Shown here: piece after piece, positions 26,921-35,833 of the stretch
Layout of the letters: every line of letters begins with the position of its first letter
Numbering within the stretch: the stretch's first letter is position 1
Assembly (NCBI GenBank): GCA_021775755.1
Contig: JAJFHE010000039.1
Span: 248,001-312,000 of the forward strand
Length of the DNA: 64,000 bases
Reading direction: 5' to 3'
From: Hyphomicrobiales bacterium
Lineage (GTDB): Bacteria; Pseudomonadota; Alphaproteobacteria; Rhizobiales; JAJFHB01
Notes under the pieces: generated by a model
The model's input: only the letters and a program-made list of their open reading frames with translations
Told to the model about the DNA's origin: nothing
Database searches by the model: none
Translations under genes and position numbers: made by a program

Positions 26921-29143
26921 ATGTCACGGCTTATAAGACTATTGCAAATGTTTGGTGCCGGCCGCGCCATAGGGCTTGTCCTGCTGGTACTCTTCGTTTC
27001 TCTCAGGATTTGGGATCCGTTGCCTCTAGAGGTGCTGCGTCTAAAGACTTTCGATTTCTATCAGGTCATCCAGCCGCGCGTCGACAAGCCGGTGCCGGTC
27101 ACGATTATCGACATCGATGAGGAAAGCCTCAATGCGGTGGGGCAATGGCCGTGGGCGCGTACGAAAATGGCGGAACTTGTGAACCGCGTTTCGGCACTTG
27201 GCGGCGTGGTCATCGGCTTCGATATTATCTTCGCCGAGCCGGACCGCCTGTCGCCGGGAGCGCTGGCGGATCACTATCCAAGTCTTGATCCTGTGACCCG
27301 GCGGCGGATTGCCGAGTTGCCATCGAATGATCTCATTTTTGCGCATGCGCTGCGTCGGTTCCGTGCTGTTGCAGGTTTGACAGCGTACAACCGGGCGCTG
27401 GAGCATTCGGAGCAAACGCCACTTCCCTCGCCACCGCTGGGCGCCGTAGGTGGCGATTCGCTGCACTTCTTTCCAGCCTATCCCGGGGCGGTGCGAAACC
27501 TGGCTGAGATCGAGGAAGCAGCCCTTGGACATGGCATTATTACGATCAAGCCGGAGCCGGACGGGATTGTGCGCCGTGCACCTGCCATGCTGAACGTGCG
27601 GGGCACTTTGATGCCGTCGCTAACAGTCGAAATGCTGCGCATCGCAACCGGTGGACGGGCACTCATTGTAAAACGCAATGAGATAGGTGTCACAAGCATC
27701 ATTGTCGGCGGTCTCGAAGTACCAACAGATGAACACGGGCAGTTCTGGATCCATTTTTCACCGCACAACCGGGCGCGATACGTCTCGGCGAAAGATGTTC
27801 TCGACGGGACGGTGGATCCGGCCATGGTGGCGAACAGGTTGTTGCTGGTCGGCACGTCGGCTGTCGGCTTACAGGATATCAAGTCCACACCGATCGATCC
27901 GATCATGCCTGGTGTCGAAGTGCATGCCCAGATCCTCGAAACCATGCTGACTCAGTCTGCCCTGTCGCGGCCGGGCAAAGCAGTGGGCGCGGAAGTGCTC
28001 ATGGCCATCGTCGTCGGGCTCCTGGTGATTGGCATTCTTCCGGCATTCCGTGCCTGGGTGGTTCTCGTGTTCGGCTGCTGCATCGCGTTCGCGATGATTT
28101 GGCAGTCGTGGTTCTTCTACTCCGAAAAACACATTCTTATTGATGTCGCTTATCCGCTCGCGTCGAGTTTTGCGATTTATTGGGCAATGATTTTCTTCAA
28201 TTACTTCCGCGAGGAAGTGGAGCGGCGCAAAATCAGAAGCGCGTTCGGCCAGTACATATCGCCGTCGCTCGTCGAGGAGCTCGCGCGCAATCCGGAAAAG
28301 CTCGTGCTCGGTGGCGAAACCAAAAAGATGACGATACTGTTCTCCGACGTGCGCGGGTTTACGGCCATATCGGAGCAGTACAAGGAAGATCCGCAGGGGC
28401 TCACCTTGCTGATGAACCGGCTGCTCACGCCGCTGTCGCACGCGATCATCGAAAACGACGGCACAATCGACAAATACATGGGCGATGCGGTGATGGCGTT
28501 CTGGAATGCGCCGGTCGACGATGCGCAGCACGCGACCGATGCCTGCGTCGCGGCGGTGTCGATGCTGGAAAAACTCGAGGCGCTTAACGAAGAACGCAAA
28601 ATAGAAGCAGAGGAAGAGGGCCGCGAATTTCTACCGCTCAATGCGGGCGTCGGCATCAACACCGGCGATTGCGTCGTCGGCAATATGGGTTCCGACATGC
28701 GCTTCGATTACTCGGTGCTCGGCGATGCGGTCAATCTCGCCTCGCGGCTTGAAGGGCAGTCCAAGTCCTACGGTGTGCCGGTCATCGTCGGATCGGCAAC
28801 GGCGGATCTCGTGAAGGCGCGGTTTGCACTCGTCGAACTCGACCTAATTCGCGTCAAGGGCAAGCAGGAGCCTGAGTGCATTTACACGCTGTTCGACCGT
28901 GAAAGCGCTCGCGTCAACGGCGCGGACGTTGACGAGATGTCCAAGAGCGTCGAAGAGCTGATCGCCCTCTATCGAGCGCGCAACTGGTCTTCCGCCACCA
29001 AATTAATTAAGTCATTGAGGGACGCCGCCGGCCATCTCGGGCTGGATGAGCTGCTCGATCTCTACGCGGGACGCATCGCCGCCTTCAAAAAGAAGCCGCC
29101 GCCGAAGGGGTGGGACGGCGTGTTTGTGGCGGAAACGAAGTAA
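26921..29143 (+). CDS. CHASE2-domain class III adenylate/guanylate cyclase
   Basis: This is a membrane receptor that makes a cyclic nucleotide. The 740-residue product has an N-terminal membrane helix, an extracytoplasmic CHASE2 sensor (about 35-350, with IDIDEESLNAVGQWPW and GFDIIFAEPD) and a group of helices (about 360-430). The cytoplasmic class III cyclase domain spans about 465-650. Metal-binding aspartates are visible in TILFSDVRGF and the segment MGDAVMAFWN, and the catalytic region contains GDAVNLASRLEG. Whether it makes cAMP or cGMP cannot be decided by eye. It starts 11 bases after the TIGR03032 gene, suggesting an operon, and ends 16 bases from the convergent badI-like gene. Confidence 0.92.
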   Translation: MSRLIRLLQMFGAGRAIGLVLLVLFVSLRIWDPLPLEVLRLKTFDFYQVIQPRVDKPVPVTIIDIDEESLNAVGQWPWARTKMAELVNRVSALGGVVIGFDIIFAEPDRLSPGALADHYPSLDPVTRRRIAELPSNDLIFAHALRRFRAVAGLTAYNRALEHSEQTPLPSPPLGAVGGDSLHFFPAYPGAVRNLAEIEEAALGHGIITIKPEPDGIVRRAPAMLNVRGTLMPSLTVEMLRIATGGRALIVKRNEIGVTSIIVGGLEVPTDEHGQFWIHFSPHNRARYVSAKDVLDGTVDPAMVANRLLLVGTSAVGLQDIKSTPIDPIMPGVEVHAQILETMLTQSALSRPGKAVGAEVLMAIVVGLLVIGILPAFRAWVVLVFGCCIAFAMIWQSWFFYSEKHILIDVAYPLASSFAIYWAMIFFNYFREEVERRKIRSAFGQYISPSLVEELARNPEKLVLGGETKKMTILFSDVRGFTAISEQYKEDPQGLTLLMNRLLTPLSHAIIENDGTIDKYMGDAVMAFWNAPVDDAQHATDACVAAVSMLEKLEALNEERKIEAEEEGREFLPLNAGVGINTGDCVVGNMGSDMRFDYSVLGDAVNLASRLEGQSKSYGVPVIVGSATADLVKARFALVELDLIRVKGKQEPECIYTLFDRESARVNGADVDEMSKSVEELIALYRARNWSSATKLIKSLRDAAGHLGLDELLDLYAGRIAAFKKKPPPKGWDGVFVAETK

Positions 29144-29159
29144 TACCAAGGGCAGTAGT

Positions 29160-29948
29160 TCAATCGTCTTTCGCGAATTTGCGGAAGTCGGGTTTGCGCT
29201 TTTCCTGCAGTGCGGCGACGCCTTCCTTGGACTCTTCAGTGTCGTAGTAAAGCTTCAGCGCATACATGCCCATACCGGCGATGCCGCGTTGGTGCTCTGT
29301 GTCCATGTTGAAGGAGCGTTTGGCGATGGCGAGTGCTGTCGGGCTCTTCTCCATGATCTCCGCACACCATTTCGCGATTTCGCTGTCGAGTTCATCGGCG
29401 GGTACGACCGCGTTGACCAGCCCCATGTCGAGAGCTTCCTGCGCCGAATAGCGCCGGCACATGTACCACATCTCGCGGGCCTTCTTCTCGCCCACGATAC
29501 GCGCCAGAAACGTCGTGCCGAAGCCCGGGTCGACGGATCCCATTTTCGGACCAACCTGGCCGAAGATGGCTTTCTCCGAGGCGATCGTGAAATCGCAGAT
29601 CGTACACAACACGTTGCCGCCGCCGATGGCATAGCCCTGGACGCGCGCAATGACCGGCTTCGGCACATCGCGAATGACGCTGTGCAGTTCTTCCACCGGC
29701 AAACCGATGGTGCCGCGGCCATCATACTGGCCATCATGGGAGGACTGATCGCCGCCGGTGCAGAATGCCCGGTCGCCGGCACCGCCGAGCACGATCACGC
29801 CAATGTCGTCGCTGTAGCCTGCCTTGTTGATGGCGTGCAGAAGCTCATCGCAGGTGCGGCCGCGAAACGCGTTCATCTTGTCGGGGCGGTTGATGGTGAC
29901 CCATGCGGCCCCGTCGCGCACTTCGTAGAGAATGTCCTGGTAGTCCAT
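29160..29948 (-). CDS. badI: 2-ketocyclohexanecarboxyl-CoA hydrolase (BadI)
   Basis: This enzyme opens the alicyclic ring of 2-ketocyclohexanecarboxyl-CoA to give pimelyl-CoA, the ring-cleavage step of the Rhodopseudomonas-type benzoyl-CoA pathway. The 262-residue crotonase-fold product closely follows BadI as I remember it: INRPDKMNAFRG, AFCTGGDQSSHDGQYDGRGT, GYAIGGGNVL, FGQVGPKMGSVDPGFGT, RSFNMDTEHQ and the C-terminal LQEKRKPDFRKF. It lies 12 bases downstream of the badH-like gene on the same strand. The function rests on family recognition plus context. Confidence 0.9.
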   Translation of the reverse strand: MDYQDILYEVRDGAAWVTINRPDKMNAFRGRTCDELLHAINKAGYSDDIGVIVLGGAGDRAFCTGGDQSSHDGQYDGRGTIGLPVEELHSVIRDVPKPVIARVQGYAIGGGNVLCTICDFTIASEKAIFGQVGPKMGSVDPGFGTTFLARIVGEKKAREMWYMCRRYSAQEALDMGLVNAVVPADELDSEIAKWCAEIMEKSPTALAIAKRSFNMDTEHQRGIAGMGMYALKLYYDTEESKEGVAALQEKRKPDFRKFAKDD

Positions 29949-29960
29949 AACGTGCCTCCC

Positions 29961-30728
29961 TCAGCCGTTCATGGTTAGGCCGCCGGAGACGGAAAGCACC
30001 TGGCCTGTGATATAGGCCGCGTCGTCGCTGGCGAAAAACAAAATGGCGCCCGGCAGATCATCGGGCTGGCCGATACGGCCGAGCGGAATTGAACGCTCGA
30101 ATGCCTTGAGCAGTTTCTCCGGATTGCCGGCACCTTGTTTGTAGTCTTCAAAGAGCGCGGTTTCGGTTGGTCCGGGGCAGACGACATTCACCGTAACGCC
30201 GTGGCGCGAATGTTCGCGCGCCAGAGTTTTCGAAAACGCAACGAGGCCGCCCTTGCAGGCCGCGTAGACGGCTTCGCCCGAGGAACCGACACGGGCTGCA
30301 TCGGATGAAATGTTGACGATGCGGCCGCCGCCGCGCTCGATCATGCCGGGCAGAACCGCATGGTGCATATTGAGCGCGCCGACAAGATTAATGGCGATGA
30401 TCTTGTCCCAGATATCCGCATCGGTGTTGATGAAGGGTTTGAACACGTCCCAGCCTGCGTTGTTGATCAGGACATCGACGCTGCCAAGCGCCCCTTCCAC
30501 CGCGGCAATGGCACGGTCAACACTGCTTCTGTCGGTGATATCGCAGGAAAAGGCCTGCGCCGTTCCGCCGGCGTCGGCGATCGCATCGGCGACGCCGCGC
30601 GCCGCTTCTTCGTTGATATCGCACACGGCCACCTTCGCGCCTGCCTCGCCGAAGCGCCGGCAGGTTGCGCTTCCAATTCCACCGCCGCCGCCGGTGACGA
30701 CGACCGTCCTGTCTTTAAGTCCCTTCAT
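29961..30728 (-). CDS. badH: 2-hydroxycyclohexanecarboxyl-CoA dehydrogenase (BadH)
   Basis: A short-chain dehydrogenase that oxidises 2-hydroxycyclohexanecarboxyl-CoA to the 2-keto compound used by BadI. The 255-residue product shows the NAD-binding motif TGGGGGIG (residues 12-19), NNAG (89-92) and the catalytic Ser141/142, Tyr155 and Lys159 (YAACK). It ends with ITGQVLSVSGGLTMNG. The region ARVGSSGEAVYAACKGGLV matches BadH of R. palustris as I recall it. It sits between the BadM-like regulator and badI on one strand. I saw no badK, aliA or aliB in the window, although the pathway to its substrate would normally need them. Confidence 0.88.
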   Translation of the reverse strand: MKGLKDRTVVVTGGGGGIGSATCRRFGEAGAKVAVCDINEEAARGVADAIADAGGTAQAFSCDITDRSSVDRAIAAVEGALGSVDVLINNAGWDVFKPFINTDADIWDKIIAINLVGALNMHHAVLPGMIERGGGRIVNISSDAARVGSSGEAVYAACKGGLVAFSKTLAREHSRHGVTVNVVCPGPTETALFEDYKQGAGNPEKLLKAFERSIPLGRIGQPDDLPGAILFFASDDAAYITGQVLSVSGGLTMNG

Positions 30729-30825
30729 GTTTTTCTTCTTTCAGTTGATAGCCCCGAAGGCCGTTCCGTGCAGGCTGAGCCCTGCGCCACCATATGGACC
30801 GGCACAACGCCGTCCTTGATTTGTG

Positions 30826-31254
30826 TCAATTATTGCTAGCTCCCGGGCGCACCTGGCCGACGAGCTTGTGGAGTGTTGAAAGCGTAACCGAGTTCAATGT
30901 TGCGCGCGTGAGTTCGTCGACTTCGCCGAGCACGGCATCAAGGGCATCGGCCTCCGCCGTGCCATCGGTTTGGCTGTCGCCACCCGGCTCGGGAGTGCCT
31001 ACGGTTTCGAACAGTTCGATGACGTCGAGCAGCGTGGTGCGCCGGGCGTTTCCTGAAAACATGTAGCCGCCGCCGGCACCGCGCACCGAACGCACCAGAC
31101 CGCTTCGCCCCAGCGTGTGCAGGACCTTGGAGAGATGATGGGTGGAGATGGCGTATTTGGTGCCGATGTCGGCTGCGGAGAGCTGGCGCTCTGGATCGGC
31201 GGATAACTCAAGCACGGCATAGATGGCGATGCGGCTGGCGGTTTGCAGTTTCAT
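30826..31254 (-). CDS. badM: Rrf2-family regulator, BadM-like
   Basis: The likely repressor of the benzoate genes. The 142-residue product starts at MKLQTASRIAIYAVLEL (a longer in-frame start at 31320 adds residues foreign to the family). It has a winged helix (ADIGTKYAISTHHLSKVLHTL) and a wing with GAGGGYMF. The cysteine triplet that binds Fe-S in IscR/NsrR-type relatives is absent, as expected for a ligand-responsive BadM-type protein. In R. palustris BadM represses badDEFGAB and is relieved by acetylated p-aminobenzoate made by BadL. The adjacent acetyltransferase here supports the same arrangement. The specific ortholog assignment is inferred from neighbours. Confidence 0.75.
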   Translation of the reverse strand: MKLQTASRIAIYAVLELSADPERQLSAADIGTKYAISTHHLSKVLHTLGRSGLVRSVRGAGGGYMFSGNARRTTLLDVIELFETVGTPEPGGDSQTDGTAEADALDAVLGEVDELTRATLNSVTLSTLHKLVGQVRPGASNN

Positions 31255-31285
31255 GACCGGGGCATATCCTGTCGATCCGAGCCGG

Positions 31286-31753
31286 TCATGTGAGCTCTTT
31301 CTCAAGTTGCAGGTAGGCACCGGCCATCAGGCCCTTGGATCGGAAAAACGACATCAGGAGATGGTTCTGGCGTGAGATCATCGTTCGCAGGCGATGCACG
31401 CCGGCCTGGCGGAAGCTGTCGCAGATGTGGTCGAGCAATGCGTCACCGATGCCGGCTTCGCGGGTCTGCGGATCGACGGAAATGGCGAACACCCAGCCGC
31501 AGGGTTCGGAACCGAATTCCCAGGCGCGGATTTCCCCGACAATGAAGCCTATGACCGCTCTGAGATTTTCACCTTCAGCCTCCGCGACATAGAAGAAGCG
31601 CTCATGCGGGCGCCGCGCCTGATAGCGCTCATAGAGGTCGTAAAGATAGTCGCGCTTGTTGATCCCGGTGACCTGCTCATCAAGATCGATGATCTGCGGC
31701 AGATCGCCCTTTTCAGCGGGGCGAATGGCAAACTGTGCGGTGTTTTCCGTCAT
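31286..31753 (-). CDS. badL: GNAT acetyltransferase, BadL-like
   Basis: The 155-residue product (start MTENTAQFAIRPAEKGD at 31753; the upstream in-frame extension is not GNAT-like) carries the acetyl-CoA-binding core VFAISVDPQTREAGIGDALLDHI. It also has the motif IDLDEQVTGINKRDYLYDLY, shared with two other GNATs at 36735 and 37263. It lies 31 bases upstream of the BadM-like gene on the same strand. In R. palustris BadL acetylates aminobenzoates, and the product controls BadM. That role is a reasonable but untested inference here. It could instead acylate a protein or another small aromatic. Confidence 0.65.
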   Translation of the reverse strand: MTENTAQFAIRPAEKGDLPQIIDLDEQVTGINKRDYLYDLYERYQARRPHERFFYVAEAEGENLRAVIGFIVGEIRAWEFGSEPCGWVFAISVDPQTREAGIGDALLDHICDSFRQAGVHRLRTMISRQNHLLMSFFRSKGLMAGAYLQLEKELT

Positions 31754-31963
31754 GAGTTGTGCTGCTTCCAGGTGCCGCGCTTTGGTGTCGCGTTTGTGAC
31801 GGAGGAGGCTCCGCCGGTACAGTATGCGACGCATAGACGCAATCTGGTACCGATTTCCGGATTGGCGTCAAGTATCGCGTTGATTCTACTCAGATTCAAT
31901 TATCTGACTTTCGCTGAACGGTTCCCTCACCGGGCCGGACGGGGTTGCGCGAATATAAAATAG

Positions 31964-31980
31964 TATTATCGTACGAGATT
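31964..31980. promoter_or_regulatory. Candidate operator with TCGTACGA core, divergent badL-like / thioesterase region
   Basis: The gap 31754-32034 lies between the leftward acetyltransferase-badM-badHI genes and the rightward thioesterase-molybdoenzyme genes. It contains TATTATCGTACGAGATT, whose core TCGTACGA (31969-31976) is a perfect 8-bp palindrome. The 10-mer ATCGTACGAG (31968-31977) and the 10-mer TATTATCGTA (31964-31973) both recur in the badD/korA divergent gap near 45400. A possible leftward promoter (TTGAAA 31991-31986, 15-base spacer, GATAAT 31970-31965) would overlap the core. The regulator is unknown; a BadM-like protein is the obvious candidate. Confidence 0.6.
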
Positions 31981-32034
31981 ATGTATTTCAAGCTTCCGCT
32001 GAGGTGCGGACAGCGAACAAGGAGCCTGGACGCC

Positions 32035-32457
32035 ATGAAAGACACGCTCCAAACAGGGCTCAAGGCATCGCGAAGGTTTGATATCGACAGCCCGCGGACA
32101 ATCGATTTCCTCGCCGGTGGTGATGGCGGCGGCCCGCGCGTCTACGCAACGCCGTCGCTTGTGGAAGACATAGAACGTACCTGCCGGGAGATGTTGCTGG
32201 AGCATCTCGACGATGGCGAGGATACGTTGGGCACGCGGGTCAGCATCGATCATCTGGCACCGACCCTCATCGGCATGTGGGTGGAGATCAACGTCGAAAT
32301 CACGGAACTCAACGGCCGGGCGGTGGGCTTCTCCGTCGCGGTGCGTGACCCGCTCGATGATAATGTTGCGGGCGGCACCCATAACCGCTTCATCATCGAT
32401 GTCGCGAAAACGGCTGCGAGACTGGAGCAGAAAGCCCAGGCGTTCGAGGCGGCATGA
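32035..32457 (+). CDS. FlK-like hot-dog thioesterase
   Basis: The 140-residue product has a single hot-dog domain resembling the fluoroacetyl-CoA thioesterase (FlK) family, with GTRVSIDHLAPTLIGMWV and GGTHNRFIID. The start at 32035 is chosen because AAGGAG stands about ten bases upstream and because the upstream in-frame extension is unlike the family. It overlaps the next gene by four bases (ATGA), so it is probably translationally coupled to the molybdoenzyme. If that enzyme oxidises an acyl-CoA, this thioesterase could release the free acid or remove a dead-end CoA ester. That role is inferred from position only. Confidence 0.72.
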   Translation: MKDTLQTGLKASRRFDIDSPRTIDFLAGGDGGGPRVYATPSLVEDIERTCREMLLEHLDDGEDTLGTRVSIDHLAPTLIGMWVEINVEITELNGRAVGFSVAVRDPLDDNVAGGTHNRFIIDVAKTAARLEQKAQAFEAA

Positions 32458-35189
32458 AGACACCGGCAAGCAACGACAGTGCCCGCAAGGTGCCGACCTA
32501 TTGCTATCAGTGCGTTGCCGGGCCGGACCTCCTCAATGTCAAGGTCGAAGACGGCATTGCCACCGAGGTCGAACCGAAATTCTCCGCCGCAGATGTCCAT
32601 CCCGGTGGTGGCAAGATTTGCGTCAAAGCGTTCGGCCTGATCCAGAAGACCTACAATCCACACCGCATCCTGACGCCGATGCGGCGTACCAACCCGCAAA
32701 AAGGCCGCGAACACGACCCCGGGTTCGTGCCGGTCTCGTGGGATGAGGCACTGGCAGAGATCGCGACAAAACTGAACGGCATTCGCGAGCGCGGACTGCT
32801 CGATGAATCAGGTTATCCGCGCGTTGCCGCAAGTTTCGGCGGCGGCGGTACGCCGCAAGCCTACATGGGCACGTTTCCAGCGTTCCTCGCCGCGTGGGGG
32901 CCGGTCGAGTTCGGTCTGGGCAGCGGGCAGGGCGTCAAGTGCTATCACTCAGAACATCTTTATGGTGAGTTCTGGCACCGCGCCTTTACGGTCGGGCCCG
33001 ATACACCGCTGACACGCTACCTGATCTCGTTCGGTGCGAATGTCGAGGCCTCTGGCGGTGTCTGCGGCGTGTGGCGGCACGCGGATGCGCGCGCGCGCGG
33101 AATGAAGCGCGTGCAGGTCGAACCGGCGCTGTCGATTACCGGGGCCTGCTCCGCTGACTGGGTGCCGATCCGACCGAAAACGGATGCGGCCTTCATGCTC
33201 GCCATGGTGCACGTGCTGCTGCACGAGCGGCCGCGCGGTGCACTCGATCTTGCGTTCCTCAAAGATCACACCGCGTCGGGCTATCTCATCGGTCCGAACG
33301 GCTATTACCTGCGCGATGCAAGCTCCCGCAAACCGCTCGTCTGGGATGCGAAAGCCGGCCGCACCGTCGCTCATGACAACGCGGATGCGGACATCGCACT
33401 GGAAGGGTCTTATTCGGCGGGCGGTATCGAAATCGGCCCGGATGATAAAGTCTGGCCGCATGACACGTGCATGGTGAAGACGGCCTTCACTCTGCTGCAC
33501 GAGCATATGGCGGCATCCACACCCGAGTGGGCCGCGGAGATCTGCGATGTCCCGGTGGAAACGATCCGCCGGGTTGCCGGTGAATTTGTCGATCATGCCT
33601 GCGTCGGCGAAACCATTGATATCGACGGTGTAACCCTGCCGTTCCGGCCGGTGGCGATCACGCTCGGCAAAACCGTCAACAATGGCTGGGGCGGATACGA
33701 ATGCTGCTGGGCACGCACGGTGCTGGCAACGCTCGTCGGAGCGCTTGAAGTGCCAGGCGGCACACTCGGCACGACGGTACGGCTCAACCGGCCGGCAGAT
33801 GACCGCCTTGAAAGCGTCGCAGCCGGTCCCGACGGGTTCATGGCCTATCCGCTCAATCCAACGGATGCGGAAAACTGGCGTAGTGAACCGAAAATCCGCA
33901 ATGCCTACGATACGCTCGTGCCGCTCGCCGCCGATACGCCGTGGAGCCAGGCGCTCGGGCCAACCCATCTTGCCTGGCTGTTCCAGGACGACCCGCCCGA
34001 AAATCTGCCCAAGCCGACGCTTCCGGAGGTGTGGTTTCTTTACCGGACCAACCCGGCGATCTCGAGTTGGGATGCGCCGGGCGTGGCCGACAAGATGTCC
34101 CGATTCCCGTTCGTCGTGGCGTTTGCCTATACGCCGGACGAGTCGAACCACATGGCGGATATTCTGCTGCCGGAGTGTACGGACCTTGAAAGCACGCAGT
34201 TGCTGCGTATCGGTGGAACCAAATTCGTCGAGCAGTTCTGGCACTACCAGGGTTTCGCGCTGCGGCAGCCGGCGGTTAAACCGTGTGGAGCGACGCGCGA
34301 TTTCACCGACATTGCGACAGAGCTTGCCCGGCGTACCGGTCTGCTTGAAAGCTATAACGGCCGCATAAACGGCGGCGCGGCCGGTGTCAGGCTGCACGGC
34401 GAAGAGTATGATTTCAGCCTGGAAACCGGCGCCGTGCACGAAAGCGAAGCCATCTGGGACGCCGTGTGCAGGGCGGCAAGCGCGGAGCTTACGGACGGGG
34501 GAGACCGCGACGGGCTCGACTGGTACAGGGAGAACGGTCTGAAGGTCGTGCCGTTCTCGCAGGCCCGCTGGTATCTGTTCGCCAGAATGCGCGAGCTCGG
34601 CCTGCGGTTTGAGCTGCCGTATCAGGAACGCCTGCAGCGTGTCGGTGCGGAACTTGCCAACCGCCTTCACGAGCACGGCATCACCTGGTGGGACGAACAG
34701 CTCAAAGAGTATCAGGCGCTGCCGGCCTACAAGGATTTTCCCGCCATATGGTCAGATCCCGATGCGCCGGGGCGCGCAGGTGAGAACAACCGGTTCTGGC
34801 TCCTAACCTCGCGCAGCATGCAGTATGCGTGGGGCGGTAACGCGGCGATCCAGATCGTCAATGAGGCGGCGCGCAATATTGCCGGGCATGACGGCATTAT
34901 TGTCAACAGCGGGCGCGCGCTCTCTCTCGGCATCGCCGACGGCGATTTCATCGAAGTGCGTTCTTCACTGCGCGCGACGCGGGGCCGTGCGGTTTTACGC
35001 GAAGGCATCCGTCCCGACACGCTCTTGATGATCGGTCAGTTCGATCACTGGAAAACACCGTTTGCCAAGGACCTCGGCATGCCGAGCATGAACACGGTGA
35101 CGCCGATATCGCTCAAGACCACCGATGCAACAGGCTCGGGAGCCGATCTCGTCGAAGTCGGCGTGACCCGGCTGAAAGGTGCGGCATGA
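32454..35189 (+). CDS. padB: Molybdopterin oxidoreductase large subunit, PadB-like (phenylacetyl-CoA:acceptor oxidoreductase)
   Basis: The 911-residue catalytic subunit of a DMSO-reductase-family enzyme. The N-terminal Fe-S region reads C17-x2-C20 then C56, with Pro at residue 24 where the third cysteine of the usual CxxCxxxC would be; only three of four ligands are visible. A likely Mo ligand is Cys163 in GQGVKCYHSEH. Later cofactor-binding segments include WFLYRTNPAIS, ESNHMADILLPECTDLE and FWLLTSRSMQYAWGG. With the following four-cluster ferredoxin subunit and membrane subunit it has the PadB-PadC-PadD composition of phenylacetyl-CoA:acceptor oxidoreductase from Thauera/Aromatoleum. No Tat-type leader is apparent, fitting a cytoplasmic CoA-ester substrate. 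Another acyl-CoA or aromatic substrate is possible. Confidence 0.62.
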   Translation: MKTPASNDSARKVPTYCYQCVAGPDLLNVKVEDGIATEVEPKFSAADVHPGGGKICVKAFGLIQKTYNPHRILTPMRRTNPQKGREHDPGFVPVSWDEALAEIATKLNGIRERGLLDESGYPRVAASFGGGGTPQAYMGTFPAFLAAWGPVEFGLGSGQGVKCYHSEHLYGEFWHRAFTVGPDTPLTRYLISFGANVEASGGVCGVWRHADARARGMKRVQVEPALSITGACSADWVPIRPKTDAAFMLAMVHVLLHERPRGALDLAFLKDHTASGYLIGPNGYYLRDASSRKPLVWDAKAGRTVAHDNADADIALEGSYSAGGIEIGPDDKVWPHDTCMVKTAFTLLHEHMAASTPEWAAEICDVPVETIRRVAGEFVDHACVGETIDIDGVTLPFRPVAITLGKTVNNGWGGYECCWARTVLATLVGALEVPGGTLGTTVRLNRPADDRLESVAAGPDGFMAYPLNPTDAENWRSEPKIRNAYDTLVPLAADTPWSQALGPTHLAWLFQDDPPENLPKPTLPEVWFLYRTNPAISSWDAPGVADKMSRFPFVVAFAYTPDESNHMADILLPECTDLESTQLLRIGGTKFVEQFWHYQGFALRQPAVKPCGATRDFTDIATELARRTGLLESYNGRINGGAAGVRLHGEEYDFSLETGAVHESEAIWDAVCRAASAELTDGGDRDGLDWYRENGLKVVPFSQARWYLFARMRELGLRFELPYQERLQRVGAELANRLHEHGITWWDEQLKEYQALPAYKDFPAIWSDPDAPGRAGENNRFWLLTSRSMQYAWGGNAAIQIVNEAARNIAGHDGIIVNSGRALSLGIADGDFIEVRSSLRATRGRAVLREGIRPDTLLMIGQFDHWKTPFAKDLGMPSMNTVTPISLKTTDATGSGADLVEVGVTRLKGAA

Positions 35190-35833
35190 CGCGTTATGTG
35201 ATGGTGGCCGATCTCAGGCGATGTGTCGGGTGCCAGACCTGCACCGCTGCCTGCCGTCACGCCAATGCGACGCCGCCCGGTGTGCAGTGGCGGCGCGTGC
35301 TCGACATGGAGATTGGATACTACCCCGACGTTAAACGCGCCTTTGTGCCGGTCGGCTGCATGCACTGCGACGAGCCGCCCTGCATGGAAGTTTGCCCGTC
35401 GACGGCAACACGCAAGCGCGACGACGGCATCGTAACCATCGACTACGACGTCTGCATCGGCTGCGCCTATTGCGCCGTCGCGTGCCCTTACCAGGCGCGC
35501 TACAAAGTCGAGCGTCAGGATTTTGCCTATGGCAAGGAGCGCATGGCTTCTGAAACGGCCCGTAACGATGCGCGGCGCATCGGTGTTTCGACAAAATGCA
35601 CGTTCTGCGTCGACCGCATCGATGCAGGCACGGAAAAGGGTCTGACACCCGGGATCGATCCCGAGGCAACGCCGGCCTGCGTCAATTCCTGCATCGCCGG
35701 CGCGCTCCATTTTGGTGATGTCGACGATCCCGAAAGCAACGTGTCGCAGCTGTTATCCGACCACAAAACATTTCGCATGCACGAGGAACTCGGTACGGGC
35801 CCCGGCTTCTACTACATATGGGACGAGGCATGA
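35186..35833 (+). CDS. padC: Four-cluster [4Fe-4S] electron-transfer subunit, PadC-like
   Basis: The 215-residue product is the DmsB/NrfC/PadC-type electron-transfer subunit. Cysteine groups are C13VGC-QTC-TAAC23, CMHCDEPPCMEVC, CIGCAYCAVAC, and a split group CTFC with ACVNSC, enough for four [4Fe-4S] clusters. It overlaps both the large subunit and the membrane subunit by four bases, so the three are translationally coupled. It would carry electrons from the molybdenum site to the membrane subunit and quinone pool. Confidence 0.85.
   Translation: MTRYVMVADLRRCVGCQTCTAACRHANATPPGVQWRRVLDMEIGYYPDVKRAFVPVGCMHCDEPPCMEVCPSTATRKRDDGIVTIDYDVCIGCAYCAVACPYQARYKVERQDFAYGKERMASETARNDARRIGVSTKCTFCVDRIDAGTEKGLTPGIDPEATPACVNSCIAGALHFGDVDDPESNVSQLLSDHKTFRMHEELGTGPGFYYIWDEA

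Noticed and set aside
30826-31320. Longer start (31320) for the Rrf2 regulator
   Set aside because: The extra 22 residues are unlike Rrf2 proteins, while MKLQTASRIAIYAVLEL at 31254 is a typical family N-terminus.
31880-31899. FNR/AadR-type box (TTGAT ... ATTCAA) upstream of the acetyltransferase and thioesterase
   Set aside because: The half-sites are nine bases apart instead of four and the second is imperfect. No better FNR-like site was seen in either divergent gap, although oxygen control would make sense.
32949-34676. Long open frame on the minus strand opposite the molybdoenzyme gene (575 codons)
   Set aside because: It is antisense to a clearly conserved coding sequence, its product is rich in Arg/His with no recognisable domain, and long antisense frames are expected in high-GC DNA.
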